In this document: positions 57,317-64,000 of the stretch, piece after piece | Numbering within the stretch: the first letter of the stretch is position 1 | Layout: every line of letters starts with the position of its first letter | NCBI RefSeq assembly: GCF_033441515.1 | Contig: NZ_JAWQJT010000002.1 | Location: forward strand, 2,480,001-2,544,000 | Source of the DNA: Amycolatopsis solani | GTDB taxonomy: Bacteria; Actinomycetota; Actinomycetes; Mycobacteriales; Pseudonocardiaceae | Length of the DNA stretch: 64,000 nucleotides | Reading direction: 5' to 3' | Translations under genes and position numbers: made by a program | The notes under the pieces: generated by a model | What the model saw: the letters and a program-made list of their open reading frames with translations, nothing else | The model's database searches: none | What the model was told of the DNA's origin: nothing

Positions 57317-59760
57317 ACCGCATGACCGCAGTCTCCGACAAGCCGGCCAGGAGGACGGCGCGGATCGAGGACCCCGCGCTCCTCACCGGCCGCGGCCGGT
57401 TCCTCGACGACATGGACCCGTTGCCCGGCACCCTGACCGCGGCGATCGTGCGCAGCCCGCACCCGCACGCCCGGATCCGCGGCGTCGACCTCGAGCGGGC
57501 CCGCCGGCACCCCGGGGTCGCCGCGGTGATCGGCCCCGAGGAGGTCAAGGCGGCCCTGCGCCCGTTCCCGCTGGCCCTCAAGGCACCCATGCCGTACTAC
57601 CCGACGGCCACGGACAAGGTGCGCTTCGTCGGCGAACCGGTCGCGGTCGTCGTCGCCAACGACCGGTACCTGGCCGAGGACGCCGCGGAACTCGTCGAGG
57701 TCGACTACGAGCCGCTGCCGCCGGTGGTCGACGTGGAGAAGGCGCTGCGGCCGGACGCGCCGCGGCTGCACGAGGACGCCGACGGCAACGTCGCGACCGA
57801 CCGGACCTTCAGCTTCGGCGACGTGGACGACGTCTTCGCCAAGGCCGATCACGTCGTGAAGGGCAAGTACGACTTCCCGCGCTACTCGTCGACGCCGATG
57901 GAGTGCTACTCGGTCGTCGCCGAGTGGCAGGACGAAGGCGACGGCCCGGCCATCCAGGCGTGGGCGAACTTCCACGGCCCGTTCTCGATGGTCGCGGTGC
58001 TGGCCGGCGCGTTCGGCCTGCCCGCGTCGCGGATCCGGCTGATGATCCCGGCCGACAACGGCGGCAGCTTCGGCATCAAGGCGGGCATCTACCCCTACGT
58101 CGCGCTGATGGCGCTGGCCAGCAAGCACGCGGGCCGTCCGGTGCGCTGGACCGAGGACCGCATCGAGCACCTGCTGGCCAGCTCGGCCGGGTCGGACCGG
58201 GCGATGTGGTTCGAGGCGGCCGTCTCGGCCGACGGCACGGTGCAGGCACTGCGCGCCGATTTGGTCGACAACGTGGGCGCCTATCTGCGCCCGCCCGAAC
58301 CCAGCACGCTCTACCGCTGCTTCGGCAACATCACCGGCGCTTACAAGATCGACGCCGTCGAGATCCGGTCGCGCGCCGTGGTGACGAACAAGACGCCCAC
58401 CGGGCTCAACCGCGGCTTCGGCGGCCAGCAGCTGTACTTCGGCCTGGAACGGCTGATGGACAAGGTCGCCGAGACCTGCGGCCTCGATCCGATCGAGCTG
58501 CGCAAGCGGAACTTCGTGCGGCACGAGGACTTCCCGTACGCCACCCCGACCGGCGGCATCTACGACTCCGGCGACTACCACCGCGCCCTCGACATGGTCG
58601 TCAAGAACGCGGACTACCAGGCCCTGCGCGAAAAGCAGCGGGAAGCGCGGGCCCGGGGCGAGTACTTCGGCCTCGGCGTGGCCACCATCGTCGACCCGTC
58701 CGCGACCAACATCGGCTACGTCGGCTTGGCCACCCCGGCCGAGCAGCGGGCGTCCGGGCGTGGCAAGTCCGGCTCCACCGAGCACGTCCGGATCAGCGTC
58801 GACCCCAGCGGGCAGGTGTCGGTGCTGCTGGGCACCGTGCCGCAGGGCCAGGGCCACGCCACCGTCGCGCAGCAGGTGGTCGCCGACCAGCTCGGCCTTC
58901 CGCTGGAGCGGGTGCGCCCGCTCGTCGAGATGGACACCGCCACCACCCCGTGGACGATCAGCTCGGGCAGCTACTCCTCGCGCTTCGCGCCGCTGCTGAC
59001 CAGCGCGCTCGTGGAAGCGGCCGAGAAGCTCGCGGTGACCGTCAAGATCGCCGGGGCCACGCTGCTCGGCGTCGCGGCCGAGGAAGTGGAACTGGCCGAG
59101 GGCCAGGTCCGGCTGCTTGCCGATCCGACCCGGGCGGTCCCGTTCAAGCACGCGGCCGGGCTGGTGCACTGGGATCCCGGCGCGCTGCCGGAAGGCACCT
59201 CCGCGCGGCTGTACGAGGAGGCCGCGTTCACCCCGCCGCAGTCGAAGGCGGCCAGCCGCTCGGACCAGATCAACTCGAGCCTGTGCTACGGCTTCGTCGC
59301 CGAACTGGCGGTCGTCCGGATCGACCCGGAGACCCGCGAGGTGAAGCTCGAGCAGGTGGTCACCGTGCACGACGCCGGCACGATCCTCAACCCGACCCTG
59401 CTGGAAGGCCAGGTGCACGGCGCGCTCGCGCACGCGCTGGGCGGCGCGCTGTTCGAGGAGATGCGCTACACCGACGCCGGGCAGCCCACCGCCACCTTCA
59501 TGGACTACCTCTGCCCGACCACCGCCGAAACCACCTTCGAGCTGAACAGCGACCACCTGGAAACGCCGTCGCCGCTGACCCGGCTAGGCGCGAAGGGCTG
59601 CGGCGAAGGCAGCTGCATGAGCCTGCCGGTCGCGATCGCCAACGCGGTCGCGGACGCGCTCGCCCCGGCCGGTGTGGACATCACCAGCCTGCCCCTGCAC
59701 GGAAACGTGCTCCACGAGCTGCTGAGCGGCAGCACCACGGAAACCGAAAGGAACCACTGA
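57313..59760 (+). CDS. Molybdenum hydroxylase large (molybdopterin-binding) subunit, xanthine dehydrogenase family
   Basis: An 815-residue xanthine oxidase-type large subunit. It has two molybdopterin-binding parts (NGGSFGIK..., TGLNRGFGGQQ, VPQGQGHATV) and the catalytic Glu in KGCGEGSCM near the C-terminus. The active-site loop AYRCSFR of CO dehydrogenase is absent (LNRGFGGQQ instead), so it is not a true CoxL. It should hydroxylate an N-heterocycle, aldehyde or CoA-activated ring using water, with electrons leaving through the iron-sulfur and FAD subunits encoded downstream. The start overlaps the ligase stop (GTGA); the ATG at 57322, 5 nt after AGGTGA, is a good alternative. Confidence 0.92.
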   Translation: MNRMTAVSDKPARRTARIEDPALLTGRGRFLDDMDPLPGTLTAAIVRSPHPHARIRGVDLERARRHPGVAAVIGPEEVKAALRPFPLALKAPMPYYPTATDKVRFVGEPVAVVVANDRYLAEDAAELVEVDYEPLPPVVDVEKALRPDAPRLHEDADGNVATDRTFSFGDVDDVFAKADHVVKGKYDFPRYSSTPMECYSVVAEWQDEGDGPAIQAWANFHGPFSMVAVLAGAFGLPASRIRLMIPADNGGSFGIKAGIYPYVALMALASKHAGRPVRWTEDRIEHLLASSAGSDRAMWFEAAVSADGTVQALRADLVDNVGAYLRPPEPSTLYRCFGNITGAYKIDAVEIRSRAVVTNKTPTGLNRGFGGQQLYFGLERLMDKVAETCGLDPIELRKRNFVRHEDFPYATPTGGIYDSGDYHRALDMVVKNADYQALREKQREARARGEYFGLGVATIVDPSATNIGYVGLATPAEQRASGRGKSGSTEHVRISVDPSGQVSVLLGTVPQGQGHATVAQQVVADQLGLPLERVRPLVEMDTATTPWTISSGSYSSRFAPLLTSALVEAAEKLAVTVKIAGATLLGVAAEEVELAEGQVRLLADPTRAVPFKHAAGLVHWDPGALPEGTSARLYEEAAFTPPQSKAASRSDQINSSLCYGFVAELAVVRIDPETREVKLEQVVTVHDAGTILNPTLLEGQVHGALAHALGGALFEEMRYTDAGQPTATFMDYLCPTTAETTFELNSDHLETPSPLTRLGAKGCGEGSCMSLPVAIANAVADALAPAGVDITSLPLHGNVLHELLSGSTTETERNH

Positions 59761-59762
59761 CG

Positions 59763-60542
59763 ATGGCACTCACCGGAGGCGAGATCCGGCTCGACCGCGG
59801 CCACGACGGCCGGGTCGCCTACCTGACCCTCGATCACGGCAAGTACAACATCATCACCTGGGAGACCCGCCAGGTGATGGCCGACCGGTTCGCCGAGATC
59901 GACGCCGACGACGAGATCAAGGTCGTCGTCATCCAGGGCGAAGGCGAGCACTTCTCCTCCGGCGGCGACATCGCCGGGTTCATGGAGGTCGACCCGATCG
60001 ACTTCACCGACCTCGGCCAGAACGTCACCGCCCCGGCGCGCAGCCCCAAGCCGGTGATCACCGCGGTCGACGGCTACTGCTTCGGCGTCGGGCTGGAACT
60101 CGCGCTGTCCACCGACATCCGGGTGGCGACCAAGCGCGCCGAGTTCGCGCTGCCGGAGATGCGGCTGGGCATGATCCCGGGCTCCGGCGGCACGCAGCGC
60201 CTCGCCCGGCTGATCGGCCTGTCCCGCGCGAAGTACCACGTGATGACCGCGTCGCGGATCAACGCGCAGCAGGCGGGCGACTGGGGTCTGGTGGCGAACG
60301 TGGTCGAGGACCGCGCCGCCCTGGACGCCGAGGTGGAGCGGATCGTGGGCGTGCTGCTCGGGTTCTCCCCGCTGGCCGCCCGCACCGCCAAGGAGGTGCT
60401 CGACAAGGGCGTGGACGCGCCGCTGTACTCCGGGATCGAGCTGGAGCGCAAGGCGTACGCGATGCTGCGTTCCAGCAACGACTTCGCCGAGGGCGTCGCC
60501 GCGTTCACCGGCAAGCGCGCGCCGAAGTTCCAGGGCCGGTGA
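59763..60542 (+). CDS. Enoyl-CoA hydratase/isomerase family protein
   Basis: A 259-residue crotonase-fold enzyme with oxyanion-hole segments FSSGGDIAGF and CFGVGLELAL and a catalytic Glu region PEMRLGMIPGSGGTQRL. It acts on an unsaturated CoA thioester by hydration, isomerisation or ring hydrolysis. Placement between the large and FAD subunits of the molybdenum hydroxylase, with an acyl-CoA ligase first in the operon, indicates that the pathway proceeds on CoA-bound intermediates. The ATG is 2 bp after the large-subunit stop, with GAAAGGAACC upstream. Confidence 0.92.
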   Translation: MALTGGEIRLDRGHDGRVAYLTLDHGKYNIITWETRQVMADRFAEIDADDEIKVVVIQGEGEHFSSGGDIAGFMEVDPIDFTDLGQNVTAPARSPKPVITAVDGYCFGVGLELALSTDIRVATKRAEFALPEMRLGMIPGSGGTQRLARLIGLSRAKYHVMTASRINAQQAGDWGLVANVVEDRAALDAEVERIVGVLLGFSPLAARTAKEVLDKGVDAPLYSGIELERKAYAMLRSSNDFAEGVAAFTGKRAPKFQGR

Positions 60543-60551
60543 GCTGACACC

Positions 60552-61448
60552 ATGAAAGCCGCACCATTCGCCTACGTCCGGCCGTCGAGTCTGCCCGACG
60601 CGATCGCCGAACTCGCGAGCACGGGCGGCGGCGGCAAGGTCATCGCGGGTGGGCAGTCGCTGGTCCCGGTGCTGGCCATGCGGCTCGCCCGCCCGGAAAC
60701 CCTGGTGGACATCACTTCCGTCCCGGAGCTCGACCACCTCGGCGTCGCGGGCGGGTACCTCGAGATCGGCGCCACGGTGCGCCAGCGGCGGATCGAGCGC
60801 GACCCGGTGAGCGCGGCGGTTCCCTTGCTGGGCATGGCGTTGCCGTGGGTCGGGCACCGGGAACTGCGCAGCCGGGGCACCGTGTGCGGCAGCCTCGCGC
60901 ACGCCGACCCGGCCGCCGAACTGCCGGCCGTGGCGTGCTGCCTGAACGCCGAACTGACCGTGACCGGGCCTGGCGGTGCCCGGCGGGTGCCGGCGCGGGA
61001 GTTCTTCTCCGGCGCGATGACGACCGCGCTCGGGGCCGACGACATCCTGACCGCCGTGCGGTTCCCGGTCGCGGCGGCGGGCGAGGGGTTCGGGTTCGCC
61101 GAGATCGCCCGCCGGCACGGCGACTTCGCGCTCGCCGGGGTCGTCGCCCGGGTCCGCGTCCGCGGCGGGGAAACCGACGCGGAGCTGACCGGGTTCGGCG
61201 TGTCCGACCGGCCGGTCACCCGCTCGGTCAGTGGTGAGCTGGCCGCCGCGCTGAACGAGAGCGGCGGCGACGTGAGCCGTGCCCTGTCCGGCCCGCTCAC
61301 CGCGGTGGCGGAGGAACTGGTCGACACCGAAGGCGACGCCCACGCGTCCCGCGACTACCGCCGCCGGCTGTTCCGCACGCTGGCGGGCCGGGAACTGGGC
61401 AAGGCATACGAGCGCGCTCGCAAGAGCGCCGGTGAGGTGGATTCGTGA
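60552..61448 (+). CDS. Molybdenum hydroxylase FAD-binding (CoxM-type) subunit
   Basis: A 298-residue flavoprotein subunit. The FAD-binding motifs are IAGGQSLVPVLAMR (~32-45) and the TVCGSLAHADPAAELP segment (~115-130), as in CoxM. It has no extra cysteine-rich insert, so it is unlike the [4Fe-4S]-containing subunit of 4-hydroxybenzoyl-CoA reductase. It passes electrons from the iron-sulfur subunit to an unknown acceptor. Stop overlaps the GTG of the next gene by 4 bp. Confidence 0.93.
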   Translation: MKAAPFAYVRPSSLPDAIAELASTGGGGKVIAGGQSLVPVLAMRLARPETLVDITSVPELDHLGVAGGYLEIGATVRQRRIERDPVSAAVPLLGMALPWVGHRELRSRGTVCGSLAHADPAAELPAVACCLNAELTVTGPGGARRVPAREFFSGAMTTALGADDILTAVRFPVAAAGEGFGFAEIARRHGDFALAGVVARVRVRGGETDAELTGFGVSDRPVTRSVSGELAAALNESGGDVSRALSGPLTAVAEELVDTEGDAHASRDYRRRLFRTLAGRELGKAYERARKSAGEVDS

Positions 61449-62665
61449 CCGAAGTGGTGGCACAGAACGGGAAACCCCGCGCCGTGAAGGCGGCGGCGGA
61501 CGACCTCGTCGAGGTCAGGATGACGGTGAACGGCACACCCGCCGTGCTCAGCCTGCCCGCGCGGGTCACGCTCGCCGACGCCCTGCGGGACCACCTCGGG
61601 CTCACCGGCACGCACGTGGGCTGCGAGCACGGCGTGTGCGGGATGTGCACCGTACTCGTGGACGGGCAGGCGGCCCGTGCCTGCCTGCTGTTCGCGGTCC
61701 AGCTCGACGGCTCGGACGTCGTCACCGTCGAGGGCCTCGGCCGGCCGGACGACCTGCACCCCCTGCAGGAGGCGTTCGGCCGCAACCACGCGCTGCAGTG
61801 CGGTTTCTGCACCCCGGGGTTCCTGATGAGCTCCTACGACCTGCTCAGCACGAAGCCCGAGGTGACGGAGGAGGAACTGCCCGAAGAGCTGTCCGGGGTC
61901 ATCTGCCGGTGCACCGGCTACCGCAACATCCTCACCGCCGTCAACGAAACTCGCGAGGCGCACCCCGACGGCATCCCCGCCCCGGGCAACTGCGCGCACC
62001 GCGCGCTCGTCGGCCGGGCCACCGGTCAGGCGGGCGGCAGCACCGACGGCCGTGAAGCCATCGAGTCCACAGAGGACACCCCCCGGATCGACATCGTGCT
62101 GCCGGACGGGGACCCGACGATCGCCGTCGACATCGAGACCGGGATCGGCGTGCCGGTGGACGCGGTGTGGCGCGTGTTCGACGACATCTCGCTGCTCGCC
62201 CGGTGCCTGCCCGGCGCGGAGCTCACCGAAGACCTGGGCGACGACCACTACGCCGGCCGCGCGCGCGTGTCGGTGGGCCCGATCAAGCTCGCCTTCAAGG
62301 GGGTCGCGCACGTCGTCGAGCACGACCGCGCCGGTCAGTGCCTGCGCGTGCTCGCGCAGGGGCAGGACACCGGTGGCGCGCAGACCCAGGCCGACATCGT
62401 GCTGCGCACCGAGGCCACGGCCACCGGCACCGCGATGCGGGCCGAGGCCAAGGTCTACCTCACCGGCCGCATCGCGCAGTTCGGCCGGGCACTGGCCGGC
62501 GACGTGAGCCGGCGCATGTTCGAGCAGTTCGCGGACGCCCTGCGCGAAGCCGCGACGTCCGGGCAGGCACCCAGCGGCCCGGTCAAGGCGCCCAGCGCGC
62601 TGAAACTCCTGTTCGCCCCGCTGTTCGCCCGGATCCGGACCGCGCTGCGCCGCAAGTCCCGCTGA
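61445..62665 (+). CDS. Fused [2Fe-2S] subunit (CoxS-type) and CoxG/SRPBCC domain protein
   Basis: A 406-residue fusion. Residues ~20-185 are the iron-sulfur subunit: the plant-type cluster in GCEHGVCGMC with its fourth Cys in ARACL, and the second cluster in QCGFCTPG and ICRCTGY. After a linker (~186-215) comes a CoxG-like SRPBCC domain (~218-360; VPVDAVWRVFDDISLLARCL, LPGAELTE, KLAFKG). A basic, hydrophobic C-terminal tail LKLLFAPLFARIRTALRRK could bind membrane. CoxG is proposed to recruit CO dehydrogenase to the cytoplasmic membrane, so this fusion would tether the enzyme directly. GTG start in the previous stop. Confidence 0.93.
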   Translation: MTEVVAQNGKPRAVKAAADDLVEVRMTVNGTPAVLSLPARVTLADALRDHLGLTGTHVGCEHGVCGMCTVLVDGQAARACLLFAVQLDGSDVVTVEGLGRPDDLHPLQEAFGRNHALQCGFCTPGFLMSSYDLLSTKPEVTEEELPEELSGVICRCTGYRNILTAVNETREAHPDGIPAPGNCAHRALVGRATGQAGGSTDGREAIESTEDTPRIDIVLPDGDPTIAVDIETGIGVPVDAVWRVFDDISLLARCLPGAELTEDLGDDHYAGRARVSVGPIKLAFKGVAHVVEHDRAGQCLRVLAQGQDTGGAQTQADIVLRTEATATGTAMRAEAKVYLTGRIAQFGRALAGDVSRRMFEQFADALREAATSGQAPSGPVKAPSALKLLFAPLFARIRTALRRKSR

Positions 62666-62689
62666 TCCCTGTCCCGTGAGGGGAAAACC

Positions 62690-64000
62690 TTGACACCCGA
62701 TATCGCACCACGGCCGAAGTCGCCTCGTGCCGCGGTATTCGCTTCCGTCGCCGGCTGGTCCTTCGACCTGTTCGACCTCTTCCTGCTGCTCTACGTGGCC
62801 GGTCCGATCAGCAAGAACATCTTCCCGAGCACCAGCCCGACCCTCGGCATCGCCGCGGTGTTCGGCTCGTTCGCGGTCACCGTCGTGATGCGCCCGGCGG
62901 GCGCCGCGCTCTTCGGGGAGCTGGCGGACCGCAAGGGACGCAAGGGAACCATGGTGCTCGTGATGAGCGGCGTCGGCGTCACCACGGCCGCGATGGGGCT
63001 GGTCCCGTCCCACGCCTCGGTGGGCGTGCTCGCCCCGATCCTGTTCCTGGCGCTGAGGGTCGCGCAGGGGCTGTTCGTCGGCGGCGTCACCGCGACCACG
63101 CACACGCTCGGCACCGAAAGCATCGGCCCGCGCTGGCGTGGCCTGATGAGCGGGCTGATCGGGGCCGGGGGAGCGGGGCTCGGGGCCGCGCTGGCCAGCA
63201 CGGCCTACATCGTGGTCTCGGCGATCTTCCCCGGCCCGGCGTTCGACCAGTGGGGCTGGCGCGTGCTGTTCTTCTGCGGCCTGCTCAGCGCGCTGCTGAG
63301 CCTGTTCGTGCTACGCAAGGTCGAGGAATCCCCGGAGTTCGAAGGGAAACGGGAGGCTCCGGTGCCGTTCCGGGAGCTGGTCCGTGGTCGTGGCAAGAAA
63401 ATCCTCGCGCTGAACATCGCGGTGGCCGCCGGCGGCGGTGCGCAGTACTACCTGACGTCCGGTTACCTGCCCACCCTGCTCAGCGAGGTGGTCCGGATCC
63501 CGGCCGGCCTGCGCGGCGCGATCCTGCTGGTCAGCAGCGTCGTGGTGGTCGGCGCGGCGATCGCCGCGGGCGAGCTGAGCGAACGGCTCGGCCGCCGCCG
63601 GACCATGCTCGGGTTCGGCCTGGTCAACCTGGTCGCGCTGCCGGTGCTCACCTGGGGCATCGCCGCCGCCGGAAGTGGCCGCGGCGGGCTCGTGGCGGTG
63701 CTGTGCGCGCTCATGGTGATGCTGTCGAACGCCGCGTACGCGCCGCTGATGATCTTCCTCAACGAGCGGTACCCGACCGGGCTGCGGGCCAGGGGCACGG
63801 CGGTGAGCTGGAACCTCGGCTTCATGCTCGGCGGGCTGATGCCGACCCTGGTGAGCCTGCTCAGCCCGGAGCTGCCGGACGTCCCCTCACGGCTCGCGCT
63901 CTTCTTGGCGGGCGCGGCCCTGGTGTTCCTCATCGCGCTCCTGGCGAGCCCGGAGACCCGGGGAGCGCTCGATCGCGACCGTGGCGTCCGGACCGCCGCC
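62690..64000 (+). CDS. MFS transporter, metabolite:H+ symporter-like (3' partial)
   Basis: At least 437 residues, open to the window end. TTG at 62690 is the likely start: GAGGGG lies 6-7 bp upstream and no ATG or GTG is nearby in frame before the first helix. The N-terminus VAGWSFDLFDLFLLL, motif A ELADRKGRKGTM, and ESIGPRWRGLMSG and NERYPTGLRARGT segments resemble carboxylate/aromatic-acid MFS importers (MHS or JEN-like groups) rather than drug exporters. It probably imports the acid that the upstream ligase activates. Twelve transmembrane helices are expected and about that many are visible. Confidence 0.88.
   Translation, partial: MTPDIAPRPKSPRAAVFASVAGWSFDLFDLFLLLYVAGPISKNIFPSTSPTLGIAAVFGSFAVTVVMRPAGAALFGELADRKGRKGTMVLVMSGVGVTTAAMGLVPSHASVGVLAPILFLALRVAQGLFVGGVTATTHTLGTESIGPRWRGLMSGLIGAGGAGLGAALASTAYIVVSAIFPGPAFDQWGWRVLFFCGLLSALLSLFVLRKVEESPEFEGKREAPVPFRELVRGRGKKILALNIAVAAGGGAQYYLTSGYLPTLLSEVVRIPAGLRGAILLVSSVVVVGAAIAAGELSERLGRRRTMLGFGLVNLVALPVLTWGIAAAGSGRGGLVAVLCALMVMLSNAAYAPLMIFLNERYPTGLRARGTAVSWNLGFMLGGLMPTLVSLLSPELPDVPSRLALFLAGAALVFLIALLASPETRGALDRDRGVRTAA

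Noticed and set aside
57313..62665. Carbon monoxide dehydrogenase (coxLMS)
   Set aside because: The large subunit lacks the AYRCSFR active-site loop that defines true CoxL and has a xanthine-dehydrogenase-type RGFGG segment instead. The operon also has a CoA ligase and a crotonase.
57313..62665. 4-hydroxybenzoyl-CoA reductase
   Set aside because: The FAD subunit (60552-61448) has no cysteine-rich insert for the extra [4Fe-4S] cluster that characterises that enzyme.

Overview
The window is very GC-rich actinomycete DNA. The strong third-position GC bias, GTG starts, ATGA/GTGA stop-start overlaps, a StrR-type and a SARP regulator, and many secreted CBM13 hydrolases point to a filamentous Pseudonocardiaceae genus such as Amycolatopsis. 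That placement is an inference from gene content, not a phylogenetic result.

Region 1 (1-15.7 kb) is a secreted plant-polysaccharide degradation island. It holds a CBM13 esterase (cut by the window edge), a LacI repressor, a GH54 arabinofuranosidase, a three-gene minus-strand operon (GH43-CBM6, GH27-CBM13, esterase-CBM2) and a four-gene plus-strand operon (GH29-CBM13, GH59-CBM13, GH54-CBM13, GH10-CBM13). Two matching LacI-type palindromes lie over candidate promoters of the first GH54 gene and the GH29 operon, so the LacI protein probably controls both.

Region 2 (15.8-19.6 kb) has ribB translationally coupled to a HAD phosphatase, a membrane-anchored DM13 protein, and an IclR regulator beside a sugar-acid dehydratase of the fumarylacetoacetase family. 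Related palindromes precede both the IclR gene and the dehydratase gene.

Region 3 (20.0-about 44.4 kb) is a type II aromatic polyketide cluster of actinorhodin layout. Its regulators are a StrR/ParB-like protein, a LuxR-type protein with a degenerate Walker A, and a SARP. Its biosynthetic genes encode a C9 ketoreductase, KS-alpha, KS-beta (CLF), ACP, a didomain aromatase/cyclase, an ActIV-like cyclase, two SnoaL-like proteins, three O-methyltransferase-fold proteins, an AsnB-like amidotransferase, an FAD-linked oxidase and a glycosyltransferase. A two-component system, an MMPL pump and a DUF3159 membrane protein flank it. The set predicts an octaketide that is C9-reduced, amidated, methylated and possibly glycosylated. 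I do not recognise the product. Three direct repeats at exact 22-bp spacing upstream of the ketoreductase gene look like the SARP target.

Region 4 (44.4-53.1 kb) has a LysR / alpha-beta hydrolase / MFS exporter unit and then a phenol-to-muconolactone operon: a divergent IclR regulator, flavin reductase, HpaB/PheA-type monooxygenase, catA, catB and catC.

Region 5 (53.2-55.1 kb) is a two-gene type VII secretion substrate locus, whose larger protein has a DUF4474-like C-terminus, followed by a small convergent hypothetical gene.

Region 6 (55.1-64.0 kb) is an operon divergent from a PadR repressor. It encodes an acyl-CoA ligase, a three-subunit molybdenum hydroxylase whose iron-sulfur subunit is fused to a CoxG domain, an enoyl-CoA hydratase and an MFS transporter cut by the window end. 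It looks like a catabolic route for a carboxylic acid taken up from outside and activated to a CoA thioester. The substrate is unknown.
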